NCBI GenBank assembly: GCA_022843175.1
Contig: JALHOE010000009.1
Location: 1-64,000, forward strand
Reading direction: 5' to 3'
DNA from: Deltaproteobacteria bacterium
GTDB lineage: Bacteria > Myxococcota_A > Polyangia > Polyangiales > JADJMO01
DNA length: 64,000 nucleotides
A program made the translations under genes and the position numbers. Below are positions 8,054 to 16,367 of this stretch, in pieces. Numbering within the stretch: position 1 is the first letter of the stretch; every line of letters starts with the position of its first letter. The notes beneath the pieces are model-generated. The model was not told where the DNA came from, did no database searches, and saw only the letters and a list, made by a program, of their open reading frames with translations.

Positions 8054-8997
8054 CGCAAGCCGATCACTGGCGTCCTGCCGGCAGCAACGTTGAACCCGGC
8101 TCGCACGTCCTCGCCGACATCGGCGAGTTCAGCCGGAACGTTGAAGTGAGCATCGCGCAACAGGAAGTAGGCGTCAGCGGTGTTCGAGTCTCGGAGGCAG
8201 TCGTTGCATGGAATGGGTATTCCGAGCTGTGGCTGCTCGTCGCGGATGCCATCACGCACGTACTCCGCGCGGCTGCCAGCAAGGTCGAACACCCCCCAAC
8301 GTCCGACGCCTGCCGGGACCGAGCCGACGCGCGCGAAGGCACCGCGTGACGTGTGTTTCAGAACGGCGCGACTCTGATCGATCGGTTGTGGTCCCCAGGG
8401 GTGCTTGCGTTGTTCGTTGCCGCCGACCGCGAGGTACACCCACTCAGTCTCTGTTAGCAGGCGCCCCCCGTCCCACGCGCAGAAGGCGAACGCCTCATAC
8501 CAGTCCAGGCAAGCGACGGGCGCCTGCTCATACGGCCCGGGCTTGTCTTGCCATGTTGTGAGCTCGGACTCCGGCACCCCGGTGCACGAGAGGTTGCGCG
8601 AGAAGTCCTCGCGGGTTGCTGGCAGACGGCTATCCCATTCGCTCTTCCAACCTGAGCCTGGCACGCGCGGGTGTGCCCCCGCGCCGACTGCTGGCCGCGA
8701 CGAAGGCCATGCGTCAACAAAGGCGCGAAACCGACCGACAGTGACCTCGAACGCATCCACTCGGAATGCCGAGACGGACGCTGGAAACGCAGCGTCATTG
8801 AATCGGTTGAACGAGCCTCCCGGGACCGAGACAGCGAGACAGCAGTCGGTCTTGCCGTTCGCTCCGCACGACCCGTCGGCACCTTCTCGCTGCACGCGGC
8901 ACGAGGTCGACGGCGGCGCGGAAGGCTGGTCGGGCACGACGTGTCCCCCGCACGACGTGGTCAGGGCGATCGCGAGGCCAAACCCGAGCAAGCGCAT
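8041..8997 (-). CDS. SUMF1/FGE-like domain lipoprotein
   Basis: A 318-residue protein. Translation is taken from the ATG at 8997 because it gives a signal peptide (MRLLGFGLAIALTTSC) with the lipidated Cys at about residue 16. The rest follows the formylglycine-generating-enzyme fold: FRVDAFEVTVGRFRAF, PVACLDWYEAFAFCAWDGGR, LLTETEWVYLA, WGVFDLAGSRAEYV and a final IGLRCAR. The usual RGGSF/W block is changed to RDAHFN, so true FGE activity is doubtful. Surface-anchored proteins of this fold in myxobacteria are common and often uncharacterised. No sigma54 element is seen upstream, unlike the core genes. Confidence 0.8.
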   Translation of the reverse strand: MRLLGFGLAIALTTSCGGHVVPDQPSAPPSTSCRVQREGADGSCGANGKTDCCLAVSVPGGSFNRFNDAAFPASVSAFRVDAFEVTVGRFRAFVDAWPSSRPAVGAGAHPRVPGSGWKSEWDSRLPATREDFSRNLSCTGVPESELTTWQDKPGPYEQAPVACLDWYEAFAFCAWDGGRLLTETEWVYLAVGGNEQRKHPWGPQPIDQSRAVLKHTSRGAFARVGSVPAGVGRWGVFDLAGSRAEYVRDGIRDEQPQLGIPIPCNDCLRDSNTADAYFLLRDAHFNVPAELADVGEDVRAGFNVAAGRTPVIGLRCAR

Positions 8998-9013
8998 CGT
9001 CTCTCTGCCTAGC

Positions 9014-10063
9014 CTACGGAGGGCTACCGGTCGACCAGTTCCAGCACACCCCGTTGTGCTTGGGTAGCCAACACGAGGGAGGATCGAACCCGCAGCCACC
9101 CTTCGCGCAGACACCTCCGATGAGACACGTGAACCCGGGACGACACTCGGGCGTCACGCCTGACTCTGCGTCGAAGCCGATCTTGCACTTTTCCGGTGCG
9201 CACAGGCCGCAAGAGTCGCCGCTGGGGAGGTTCCCGCACGCGCTGCAGAACGTGCCCGTCGTGTCGCACTTCTTCTCGAGGCCTACGCAGCGAAACGTAC
9301 CGGGAGCCTTGAAGCTGATTTGGCAGAACGAGCCCGTGGGGTACTGCGAGCACGGTTGAACGTCGATGTCGTCGACGGCGCCGTTGCAGTCGTTGTCCTT
9401 TCCGTCGCAGTCCTTCCCCTCAGGGAGCGGGAAGTTCGTCTGCTTGCAGACCGGATCCCCGAAGGGGTCCGGGCATTGCGATTGCCCCTTCTCGCATTCG
9501 CCTTCCTTGAAGTCGACCGGGCACGGCGCCGTCGAAGCGACGCATCGTTTCCTGCACGTTCCAGACGCGCACTCGAGACCTGGACAGCAGTCGTCGTTCG
9601 AGAAGCAAGTGTCGATGTTGCGTTCTCCGCACTCTCGGCACTTGCCCGCGAGACAGATGTCGCTGCCGCAGCAATCCGGCTTTCCTGTGCACGAATCTCC
9701 GGTGGGCTTGCAGCAACGCTCGCCGAAGCAGACGGAGCCGTCGTCGCAGCACGGGTTGTGCGTGTCGCACGCGGTGTCGCGAACCTTCTTGCACTTGACG
9801 CAGACATTCTGCGGGACTGCGGGATGCTCAGCGTGGTTGTTGCTGCAAGAAAGACCGCGTCCGCACGGACAATCGTCGTCGCGGCGGCACAGCGGCTGAC
9901 ACTTGCCAGCGTAGCAAGTGAGACCGGGACCACAGGGACGGCAGGCACGCGTGAGCGAGGGCTTCGCGAGATCCCCATCGCACGCCGCTCCGATGATGTC
10001 GATGGTAGCTGCGCAGATTGCCGGTATGCTGCCGTCGTGCGGCAGCAACGAGGACCTCGCCAT
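9014..10063 (-). CDS. Cys-rich protein, 5' end probably truncated
   Basis: About 350 residues if the ATG at 10063 is used. It has more than 40 cysteines in short CxxC, CCxxG and GLxC blocks plus a DGKDNDCNGAVDD segment typical of the MYXO-type Cys-rich repeats and calcium-binding DGxDNDCnG motifs of myxobacterial surface proteins. It lacks a signal peptide; its first 35 residues lie on the far side of a junction with a truncated TolC gene (see 10030-10457). The original export signal seems to have been lost in that rearrangement. If expressed it would be cytosolic and misfolded. It ends 17 bp before the SUMF1-like gene starts. Confidence 0.6.
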   Translation of the reverse strand: MARSSLLPHDGSIPAICAATIDIIGAACDGDLAKPSLTRACRPCGPGLTCYAGKCQPLCRRDDDCPCGRGLSCSNNHAEHPAVPQNVCVKCKKVRDTACDTHNPCCDDGSVCFGERCCKPTGDSCTGKPDCCGSDICLAGKCRECGERNIDTCFSNDDCCPGLECASGTCRKRCVASTAPCPVDFKEGECEKGQSQCPDPFGDPVCKQTNFPLPEGKDCDGKDNDCNGAVDDIDVQPCSQYPTGSFCQISFKAPGTFRCVGLEKKCDTTGTFCSACGNLPSGDSCGLCAPEKCKIGFDAESGVTPECRPGFTCLIGGVCAKGGCGFDPPSCWLPKHNGVCWNWSTGSPP

Positions 10064-10457
10064 ACGCTGCGACCGCCTCGCCGACGGCGTTCGATTGCGC
10101 CGCGAGCTTCGCCGTCTGCTTCCACGCGACCATCGCGTCGACCTCGGCGATGCGCTTTCCGCGCTGCCCCGAGAGCTCGATAGGGAGCCATAGATTGGCC
10201 TGCGCCGCCGCGAGCCCCCGGGTCTCCTTGGTTCGATCGATGAAAATCTCGAGATAGGGATTGGTGAGCGGCGGGAGGCCGGCGCCGTACCGGGTGGCAC
10301 CGGCGACCCGCACGTCGGCCGCGGCAACCAGCGCGGCCGGACCCTTGGTGCGTGCACGCTCGATCGCGTCCTTCAGGCTGGGGAACTCGGCGTGCGCGCG
10401 CTCGGATGCAACCACTGCGGCAACGACGAGCGCGACGCCCGAGACACGAGGTTTCAT
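10030..10457 (-). pseudogene. Truncated TolC/CzcC-family outer-membrane efflux protein (N-terminal third)
   Basis: From ATG 10457, with a GGAGGAG ribosome site about 17 nt upstream, the protein starts MKPRVSGVALVVAAVVASE with a signal peptide and continues SLKDAIERARTKGPA, NPYLEIFIDRTKETRG and LWLPIELSGQRGKRIAEVDA. This is the start of a CzcC-type outer-membrane factor. After about 142 residues of an expected 420 or so the homology stops at the junction with the Cys-rich gene. The same frame upstream reads GAFLLGGEAVKL, like the end of a CzcB adaptor, so a second czc operon may have decayed here. Confidence 0.6.
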
Positions 10458-11106
10458 TAGCTTCACAGCTTCTCCTCCGAGCAGGAATGCTCCCGACAAC
10501 AAACCGTCTCGCCCCTTGCTCAACCGCTCTTTGGTCGCGACGACCTCGGAGGGCAATGGCGACTTTGCGGATGTCGAATTCGTCGGGGCGACGACGCGTC
10601 GACCATGTCGGCTTCGCCGAGGCGCTGGCAGCGCCCATGACCGATGGTCGTCGGCTCGGCTTTGCGGCGCAGCGTGATCGAAGCGGCGACGAGACCTCGG
10701 CGGGCTCGCAGTACAACTACGACGCCGACACCGCGCGTGGTCGTCCTCGACCGCGTTCGTCGGCGATCCGGAGGTGGCGCGCATCGCTCGTGCGCACGTG
10801 CAGGTCGACAACGGCGACGCCACGCCACCGCGCCTGCGCCCAACGTAGGTGCGATAGAGGAGACGCTCCCTGGCGACCGGGCACAAGTCGATGAGTCCCC
10901 TGGGGTGCCTACGATCCATTAGGAGCGCGTCGCTGAAATCGGGTGCCTCCGAGCATGCTCGGGGCGACTTGGGAACCCGCTATGGGCGCTCGATGTCGCG
11001 TCGCTTCGGTGTTTCAGCGTCCGGAGAAGCCTCGCGCAACGACGATCATCCAGCTGCAAGTGGCCGTCGCCCAAGCGCCACGATCCCAGTGCAGAGTGGC
11101 AAACCC
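10458..11106. other. Degenerate 650-bp stretch without a convincing gene
   Basis: No frame on either strand has the codon pattern of the neighbours over its whole length. Short protein-like pieces occur: GAFLLGGEAVKL on the minus strand just before 10457, and FVGDPEVARIARAHVQ on the plus strand near 10765-10815. I read the stretch as debris of an efflux operon. Confidence 0.4.
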
Positions 11107-11595
11107 TCACCTCACGCGGGGCTGTGCGCCGTCGAGCAGCGCGCGGAGTGCGGCGCGACTGATGTCAGCGAGGGCAAACGGCTTGCACAGCAACGGGACG
11201 CCGAGCTGCTCTGCATTGTTCATGACCTCGCTGTCGGGGAACGCCGTCATCAGCACCGCCGACACGTGAAACCGGTCGCGCGCGACGATACGAAGCGCTT
11301 CGAGGCCCGTCATGCCGGGCATGCGCACGTCGGTGATGATTAGGTCGATTGGCTTGGCAGAGCCGTCGTTGGCGGAGAGCTCGCTGAGAGCCGCGAGCAA
11401 CTCGCGGCCGCTCGCCGCCTCGTGGACCTCGTATCCCTCGGCAAGGAGCGCTTCGCGCAGCATCGCACGCATCGCCGGGTCGTCGTCGGCGACAAGCACG
11501 CGCGCGCCATCTTGCGGCCGGAAGCGCTCGGTGATCGCGTCGTCGTCGATCGCGAAGTCCGTGTCGTCGATGAGGGTGAGAGCGTGTTGCTTCAT
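11107..11595 (-). CDS. Stand-alone response-regulator receiver protein
   Basis: A 162-residue receiver domain without an output domain. VLVADDD supplies the acidic pocket, LIITDVRMPGMTGLEAL the phosphoryl-acceptor Asp, LMTAFPD the Thr/Ser position and CKPF the conserved Lys. An Asp-rich 30-residue N-terminal extension precedes it. It is a paralogue of the receiver at 33861-34304. The ATG at 11595 is chosen because a sigma54 element ends 14 nt upstream, the spacing seen before many genes here. A second ATG at 11607 would overlap that element. It may relay phosphate from the kinase encoded at 34.3 kb to another partner; this is inference. Confidence 0.85.
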   Translation of the reverse strand: MKQHALTLIDDTDFAIDDDAITERFRPQDGARVLVADDDPAMRAMLREALLAEGYEVHEAASGRELLAALSELSANDGSAKPIDLIITDVRMPGMTGLEALRIVARDRFHVSAVLMTAFPDSEVMNNAEQLGVPLLCKPFALADISRAALRALLDGAQPRVR

Positions 11596-11607
11596 GCCTA
11601 CGCCCAT

Positions 11608-11623
11608 CGCAAGTCGCGTACCG
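11608..11623 (-). promoter_or_regulatory. Sigma54-type promoter of the receiver gene at 11595
   Basis: CGGTACG-CGAC-TTGCG has the GG-N10-GC spacing and a good -12 box. The start codon is 14 nt after the -12 dinucleotide. Confidence 0.55.
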
Positions 11624-11827
11624 CGGTGTCGGGCGGGGATACGGCCATCTCGGCGTGGCGATCCGCAGCAGGTGGGGCAAATTGCGACGACGCGCAAAAC
11701 CGCATCGGTTGCGAGGTCGTTGACAGCCTGGGTCGCAGCGGCGTCGCGCGAGTTGATCCGGAGAGCGTGGTCGTGGGCACCGCGATGACCCGTCGAGCCC
11801 ACATCGGCTGCCGTCTGAAGGCGGCCG

Positions 11828-11843
11828 CGGAACGGGCTTTGCA
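11828..11843 (+). promoter_or_regulatory. Sigma54-type promoter of the DUF218 lipoprotein gene
   Basis: CGGAACG-GGCT-TTGCA has a perfect TTGCA -12 box and GG-N10-GC spacing. The GTG start at 11856 lies 14 nt after the -12 dinucleotide, so the mRNA would be nearly leaderless. Confidence 0.55.
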
Positions 11844-11855
11844 CTTGGCGTCGGC

Positions 11856-12932
11856 GTGCTCCGCGTAGCCCGCCCACTTTCGCTGGCCCTCGCGCTCGTC
11901 GCGGCGGCGTGCGTACGCACCGCTCGTCCGCCTCGCGGGCCCGCGAGAGGCGAGGCTTGCGCATGTCGCGGGCACCCAAGCGGTGCCGTCAACCGCAACC
12001 TGCTCTGCCGCGACTGGCGTAGGGCAACCGAGTCCACCGAGGACCGCTCGCACGTCGCGTTTCCCGAGCTCGATCCGCGCTCATGCTACACAGAGGTCCG
12101 CCACAGCGGCGACAAGATCGTCTTCTCGCCGCCGGCCACCGAGGAGTGCGGCTACACGCCCGTGACCGCGGCCCCGACGCTCGAACACGAGGCGATTCGG
12201 TTCGAAGCAATCGCGAAGGGCGAGACGGGCGACCTCCCTCTCGAGCTCTCATGTGAGCTGCCGCCAGCGGTGCGTGCGGCCGCCGCCAAGCAAAACGCGC
12301 GGGTGCTCCGCACCTTGCTCGCCACCACGCCGGCACGCACGTACCCCTACGCGCTGGTCGGTACCTTCGGGTACGGCGCCGCGCTACAGAAGGATAGTCC
12401 GATCGCGAACTTCAGCCATGGCGATGCCTGTGTGCCTCTGACGTGGCTTGACAAAGGACGGCTCCAGCCGAACGTCACGCGCGCTACGAACGCCGCTGCG
12501 GCCTACCATGCGGGCGTTGCGCCCGTCATCACCGTGAGCGGCGGTGCGGTGCACTCGAGCGTCTATGAGGCGAACATCCTCTTCCACCTCCTCGTCTGCG
12601 ATCTCGCTGTGCCGCCGACGGCGATCCTCGTCGATCCTTGCGCGAATCACACGCACACCAACGTGCGCAACACCGCGGGGTTCGTCGTCGCATTGGGGGG
12701 ACGTGCGGGCTACGTCGTGACCGACTCCATGCAGGCGGCGTATCTCGAGGATTGGACGCCGGCAGATTTCCTCGACAAGAGTATTGATGACCGTTCACTC
12801 CGAGACTTCGGCTACCTCCCCGCGAGCTACCGACGCGCAAGCGTCGGCGCGAAGACCGGCTTCTGGCTGACGCCCTACCGCTTCTTCGGTGAGCCTCGCG
12901 ACGGACTTGGTGGCGTCGCGTGCGCACGTTAG
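11856..12932 (+). CDS. DUF218 (YdcF/SanA-like) domain lipoprotein
   Basis: A 358-residue protein from GTG 11856. The first 19 residues form a lipoprotein signal ending ALVAAAC. The C-terminal half follows the DUF218 pattern: VITVSGGAVHSSVYEA (nucleotide-like GG loop), ILVDPCANHTHTNVRN (the conserved Thr-x-x-Asn region) and AGYVVTDSMQAAYL. Proteins of this family act in envelope metabolism, but the reaction is not known. A frame-broken paralogue lies at 33050-33496. The gene is divergent from the receiver gene at 11595, and both have sigma54-like elements within the 260-bp gap, which otherwise shows no palindrome. Confidence 0.75.
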   Translation: MLRVARPLSLALALVAAACVRTARPPRGPARGEACACRGHPSGAVNRNLLCRDWRRATESTEDRSHVAFPELDPRSCYTEVRHSGDKIVFSPPATEECGYTPVTAAPTLEHEAIRFEAIAKGETGDLPLELSCELPPAVRAAAAKQNARVLRTLLATTPARTYPYALVGTFGYGAALQKDSPIANFSHGDACVPLTWLDKGRLQPNVTRATNAAAAYHAGVAPVITVSGGAVHSSVYEANILFHLLVCDLAVPPTAILVDPCANHTHTNVRNTAGFVVALGGRAGYVVTDSMQAAYLEDWTPADFLDKSIDDRSLRDFGYLPASYRRASVGAKTGFWLTPYRFFGEPRDGLGGVACAR

Positions 12933-13026
12933 AATTTACCGCACGCGCGGAACTAGTCCGTTTTGAGTTTCTCGCGGTTTCGCCTCGTCGAACTACAAGT
13001 ACTTCGAGCGCGGCGCGAATCGGTCC

Positions 13027-14856
13027 TCAGTCAAACACTTCGTCGCGACCGACGAGGTCGAGACCCTCGCGTCGGAGGGTCTCGCGGAAGTCGGGGAGCG
13101 CACCGTTGAGGGTCGCGTGAACTGCAGCGAGCAAGCCACGCGACGCCTCGGTACGCATCGAGAACACGTAATCAGCTCCGGCTGCATACATCGCGGCGGC
13201 GCTGGAGGGCGAGAGCGTGTTGACGATGATCGTCGCGCCGGGCGCCAGCCGGCGGAGCTGACGCGCAAGAGCGAGATTGGATGTGCCCTTGAGCAGGTCA
13301 TCAGGCACGGTCGAGATGATGATCTCGGCGCTCTCGATCCGCGCGTGGGCCAGCGAAGCGGGGTTCGCGATGTCGCCGTAGAGGACGTGCGCACCCGTGG
13401 AACGAATCGCGTCGTGTAGGGCGACATTGAGGTCGACGACCACCGTTCGTTCCAGGAGCGCGGGGGTGTCCCGCGAGATGTCGTGCAAGAGCGAGGAGCC
13501 GAGACGGTGAAACCCGAGGAGGGCCAGGCGCGGCCGAAAGTGCAGGTCTTCGCCCGCCGGCTCCTGCACAGTCGGCGCCTTCATTCCCAGCCGCGCGAGC
13601 AAGGGCGCGGCGCGCCGGTCGAGTCCTTCGGCGATCGAGAACAAACTCGGTGTGATCAATGCGGTGAGCACGAACGCGAAGATCACCACCCCGACCTGTT
13701 CGCCGGTGACGTGACCAAGGCTCGCTCCGAGGTAGAGGATGACGAGACAGAATTCGGACACCTGGGCGAGCCGCGTTGAAGTCATGACCGAGGTGCGTCG
13801 GTCGACACCGGCGATGTAGAGAAGCGGAAGGAAGACGGCGTAGCGCAGTACCACCGCTATCAGGGCCAACGTTGCAGCGAGGATCAACGTGCTCGCGCCG
13901 CTGGGGACGGGGATCCCCATGCCGAGCGCGACGAAGAACAGCGTCACGAAGAAGTCTCGAAGGTTGATAACCTTGGCAACAACCTCGTGCGAATAGGGCA
14001 GTGACGCGATGCATGCGCCCGCGATGAGGGCAGCCATCTCCAGCGACACCGAGACCTGGACGTCGATGCCCACTCGGTGAAGGAGGCTGCCGAGGTGCGC
14101 GCCGAAGAGCCCGAGCCCGAAGCACCAGGCCAAGGCCACGGAGATCACCAACTCGGGGACCTTCGCGACGGAGCGGAAGGCGTGCGGAAGGATGTATCGC
14201 GCAAAGACCACCGCCACGACGGCTACGACAACAATGCCGCCGAATGTCGCTGCAAGCGGGCGAATGTCCGGCTTCGCGAAGTTGGGCTGCAGCGCGAGGA
14301 TGATGATCGCCCAGACATCCTGGAAGATGAGCAGGGCAACGCATAACCGGCCGGATGGTGAGTCGAGCTGGAGCTTCGACTGCAGCAGCTTCACCACGAG
14401 CAACGTCGAGGAGAAGCCACAAGCGAGCGCCAGGTAGAGCGCCCCGTACTGGCCCTCCATGCCCTGGAGCCCAAGCCGCTGGAGACCGAGGAACGCGAGA
14501 TATCCCGCTGCGATCGTGAGCGGCACCTGCAGCAGGCCCGACACGAGGAGTGTCCTTCCGCTCGCGAGCAGGCTTCGGAGGTTCACCTCCAGGCCGATGA
14601 CGAAGAGCAGCAGCGTCAACCCGAGGTGGGCGATGGTCTCGATCCGTGCCTTGTCACTGACCACCGACAGGCCGACCGGGCCGACGGCAACTCCGGCCAC
14701 GAGTAGCGCCGCGATCGCGGGGATCCGCAAGCGTTCGAAGACCACGGAGAGCGCACCGGCGAGGATCACGCAGATGCCGATGTCTTGAACGAGCGGATCG
14801 ATCGCTGCGGCGCCAGCCGTCAAGACTTCTATCGAGCTTGGGTCCATTGGGTTCAT
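13027..14856 (-). CDS. CPA2-family cation:proton antiporter with C-terminal RCK-like domain (KefB/RosB type)
   Basis: A 609-residue inner-membrane protein. Roughly the first 400 residues contain 12-13 membrane segments with family features (LLLFVIGLEVNLRSL, LIFQDVWAIIIL, FFVALGMGIPVP). Residues of about 435-570 form a TrkA-N-like domain (VVVDLNVALHDAIRSTG, VLYGDIANPASLAHARI), though the first glycine loop (GFHRLG) is a weak GxGxxG. Such proteins exchange K+ or Na+ for H+ and are usually gated by nucleotides or glutathione. It lies 43 bp downstream of a small membrane-protein gene on the same strand and is probably transcribed with it from the sigma54 element at 15210-15225. Substrate ion cannot be told from sequence. 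Confidence 0.9.
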   Translation of the reverse strand: MNPMDPSSIEVLTAGAAAIDPLVQDIGICVILAGALSVVFERLRIPAIAALLVAGVAVGPVGLSVVSDKARIETIAHLGLTLLLFVIGLEVNLRSLLASGRTLLVSGLLQVPLTIAAGYLAFLGLQRLGLQGMEGQYGALYLALACGFSSTLLVVKLLQSKLQLDSPSGRLCVALLIFQDVWAIIILALQPNFAKPDIRPLAATFGGIVVVAVVAVVFARYILPHAFRSVAKVPELVISVALAWCFGLGLFGAHLGSLLHRVGIDVQVSVSLEMAALIAGACIASLPYSHEVVAKVINLRDFFVTLFFVALGMGIPVPSGASTLILAATLALIAVVLRYAVFLPLLYIAGVDRRTSVMTSTRLAQVSEFCLVILYLGASLGHVTGEQVGVVIFAFVLTALITPSLFSIAEGLDRRAAPLLARLGMKAPTVQEPAGEDLHFRPRLALLGFHRLGSSLLHDISRDTPALLERTVVVDLNVALHDAIRSTGAHVLYGDIANPASLAHARIESAEIIISTVPDDLLKGTSNLALARQLRRLAPGATIIVNTLSPSSAAAMYAAGADYVFSMRTEASRGLLAAVHATLNGALPDFRETLRREGLDLVGRDEVFD

Positions 14857-14899
14857 CCGACGGGGGCAACGATGCGGAGCCGGTAAGGTGGTCCGAACT

Positions 14900-15196
14900 T
14901 CACGCGACTCGCGAAGTCTCGACCTCGCGCGTCTTGACCCCGAGGACTCTCACCGCCACGGCGTGGCGAGTCGCCACGCCGGGGCGCAACGCCACGGCCG
15001 TGCGGAGCGCGTGCACTTCCGAGTACCCGCGATATGGATCTCCGACGCCGACCTCGATGAAGACCGTGATGTCGAGCCGCTGCCGGCGCCACACGCAGAC
15101 AGTCGTCGCCCCACCCAAGACCATCATCAGCGCGAACCCTGCGACAGGGATCACGCTGCAGACAGCGAGCATCGCGAAGAACGGATGCGGGGACAT
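14900..15196 (-). CDS. Small membrane protein (98 residues) upstream of the antiporter
   Basis: From ATG 15196 the product has one strong membrane segment (about residues 6-32, FFAMLAVCSVIPVAGFALMM) followed by a basic, beta-rich tail. The tail (ALRTAVALRPGVATRHAVAVRV) resembles the C-terminal end of the HHxAWWLG lipoproteins (FAIAPDRALRHRVAVELAL), one of which is encoded divergently 48 bp away. The start is supported by a sigma54 element whose -12 dinucleotide ends 15 nt upstream. The gene is short and unknown; the regulatory geometry is the best argument that it is real. It may partner the antiporter or the lipoprotein. Confidence 0.6.
   Translation of the reverse strand: MSPHPFFAMLAVCSVIPVAGFALMMVLGGATTVCVWRRQRLDITVFIEVGVGDPYRGYSEVHALRTAVALRPGVATRHAVAVRVLGVKTREVETSRVA
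14963..14977. promoter_or_regulatory. Inverted repeat GTGGCG-AGT-CGCCAC (inside the small membrane-protein gene)
   Basis: A perfect 6-3-6 palindrome of the same form as the putative activator sites upstream of other core genes, with extra half-sites on both sides (CGCCAC at 14954 and 14990). It is 240 bp from the divergent promoters at 15210-15231. Being inside codons, it could be fortuitous. Confidence 0.35.
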
Positions 15197-15209
15197 TGGC
15201 TCTCCAATT

Positions 15210-15225
15210 TGCACTCGGCATGCCG
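15210..15225 (-). promoter_or_regulatory. Sigma54-type promoter of the small membrane-protein/antiporter operon
   Basis: CGGCATG-CCGA-GTGCA on the minus strand. The -24 part overlaps that of the plus-strand promoter through the palindrome GGCATGCC. The -12 GC ends 15 nt before ATG 15196. Confidence 0.5.
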
Positions 15226-15231
15226 CTTGGA
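15216..15231 (+). promoter_or_regulatory. Sigma54-type promoter of the first HHxAWWLG lipoprotein gene
   Basis: CGGCATG-CCGC-TTGGA. The TTGGA variant of the -12 box is shared with the promoters of the other two paralogues (35661 and 44991). ATG 15245 lies 15 nt after it. Confidence 0.55.
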
Positions 15232-15244
15232 TCGAGCCGCCCGC

Positions 15245-15724
15245 ATGGACAGGTACGCTCCGCTCTTCGTCGCCATCTTTGCTCTCGGCTGCGCGGCTCG
15301 CAGTCGGCCGCCGGACGTCTTCAACCCGGCGCCGGAGGTCCACCACCACCATGCTTGGTGGCTCGGCCTGCAGGCCTCGCGCACGACCTTCACGTTGGGC
15401 CCTAACCTCGTGGGGAGATGCCCGGAGGTCACGTCGGAGCAAGCCGCGGGCTCCGAGGAGTGGTGGCGGGAGGTGATCGCCGGCCTCGCGGCGTGCGATC
15501 GGAGGGGAGCGCTCGAACGCCTTGACGTGGTGATGTGGGCGCACGTCGCAGACTCGCGGGTGCCCCGGCTCCGTCGTTACGTGCGGGACTTGTCGAGCGC
15601 GCTGGAGCAGGCGCTCGAGACGGCCTCTGTCGATGTCATCGTCCGGAGCGAGTTTGCGATCGTGCCTGCCCACGCACTCCCTCGGCGCGTCGCGGTCGAG
15701 GTGGAGCTCGAACACGCGCACTGA
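15245..15724 (+). CDS. HHxAWWLG-family lipoprotein, copy A
   Basis: A 159-residue protein with a short lipoprotein signal (LFVAIFALGC, Cys about residue 16). It then has a Pro-rich linker, the motif HHHHAWWLGLQASRTTF, a central block GSEEWWREVIAGLAACDRRGAL, RRYVRDL, and a C-terminal RRVAVEVELE strand. Copies B (35689-36174) and C (44487-44963) share all blocks in the same order at about 40-55 percent identity by eye. I do not recognise the family. The His and paired Trp residues suggest a metal or aromatic-ligand site in an envelope protein, which is speculation. All three genes have the same type of promoter with a TTGGA -12 box. Confidence 0.8.
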   Translation: MDRYAPLFVAIFALGCAARSRPPDVFNPAPEVHHHHAWWLGLQASRTTFTLGPNLVGRCPEVTSEQAAGSEEWWREVIAGLAACDRRGALERLDVVMWAHVADSRVPRLRRYVRDLSSALEQALETASVDVIVRSEFAIVPAHALPRRVAVEVELEHAH

Positions 15725-15783
15725 CTGGTCATCTTCTCGACGTCCGACCCGGCCGGCACGGGACGTGAAGGTCGGAGAGGTCC

Positions 15784-16353
15784 ATGAGGCGCGTCGTCGT
15801 CGCTTTGATCGCTGGTGGGCTCACACTCTCGGTATTCGGCTCGTCCGCTCAGACGCCGGGCCCGATCGCGGTCCCCACGACGGAGGTACCGCAGTCGGTA
15901 GCTCCCATCGTGCACGACGCAGCTCCGCTCGCTCACGACGTCGCGCCCATGGCACACGACGTCGCGCCAATCGCCCACGACGTCGCTCCCTTCGATCCGA
16001 TGCCATCGTCGTCCGGGAAGGCGAAGCCCGTCGTGAACACGATCGCGGAGGTCGACCTGCCGACCTTCCATGCGGCCACCGAAGGCGAAACGATCGAGCT
16101 CCCGACGACGAGCGCGTGTATTGTCGCGCTCGTCGCATCGACGGCAACGCGGGTGACGGTCCTGGTGTCTTGCCGGCTGGCTGGCAAGCGCGTCGTCGCA
16201 CGAGCGACGAATCCGAAGGGCAAGCTCGCGCGCTCCGTCAACATGGAGGCAAAGGGGCCGAGCACGCTCGTGGTCGTCGAGGTAGGCGCCCCCGCCACGT
16301 TCGTCGTCACTTCCGCGCAGAAGCGCATTCGGATCGACCTCCGGCCGAAGTGA
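15784..16353 (+). CDS. Secreted protein with AP-x-x-HDV heptad repeats
   Basis: A 189-residue protein with a signal peptide (MRRVVVALIAGGLTLSVFG..SSAQ). Residues of about 40-70 contain four tandem seven-residue units of the form AP-(I/L/M)-(V/A)-H-D-(A/V), a regularly spaced His-Asp array. The C-terminal 110 residues are beta-rich (ATEGETIELPTTSACIV, TRVTVLVSCRLAG) with two Cys. Regularly spaced His-Asp pairs could bind metal, but no homologue is recognised. A weak sigma54-like element (CGGCACG-GGAC-GTGAA, from 15754) ends 16 nt before the ATG, and a GGAGAGG ribosome site is present. It is 59 bp downstream of lipoprotein A on the same strand. Confidence 0.7.
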   Translation: MRRVVVALIAGGLTLSVFGSSAQTPGPIAVPTTEVPQSVAPIVHDAAPLAHDVAPMAHDVAPIAHDVAPFDPMPSSSGKAKPVVNTIAEVDLPTFHAATEGETIELPTTSACIVALVASTATRVTVLVSCRLAGKRVVARATNPKGKLARSVNMEAKGPSTLVVVEVGAPATFVVTSAQKRIRIDLRPK

Positions 16354-16367
16354 CCCCCGTCGGCGCT

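Noticed and set aside
15197-15214. Sigma54-like match TTGGCTCTCCAATTTGCA before the first HHxAWWLG gene
   Set aside because: The interval between GG and GC is 11, not 10. The overlapping element at 15216-15231 has the correct interval and matches the paralogues.
14888-15244. Upstream extension of lipoprotein A in the plus frame from 14888
   Set aside because: The extension has no signal peptide or coding pattern and is antisense to the small membrane protein; ATG 15245 gives a proper lipoprotein signal and fits the promoter spacing.
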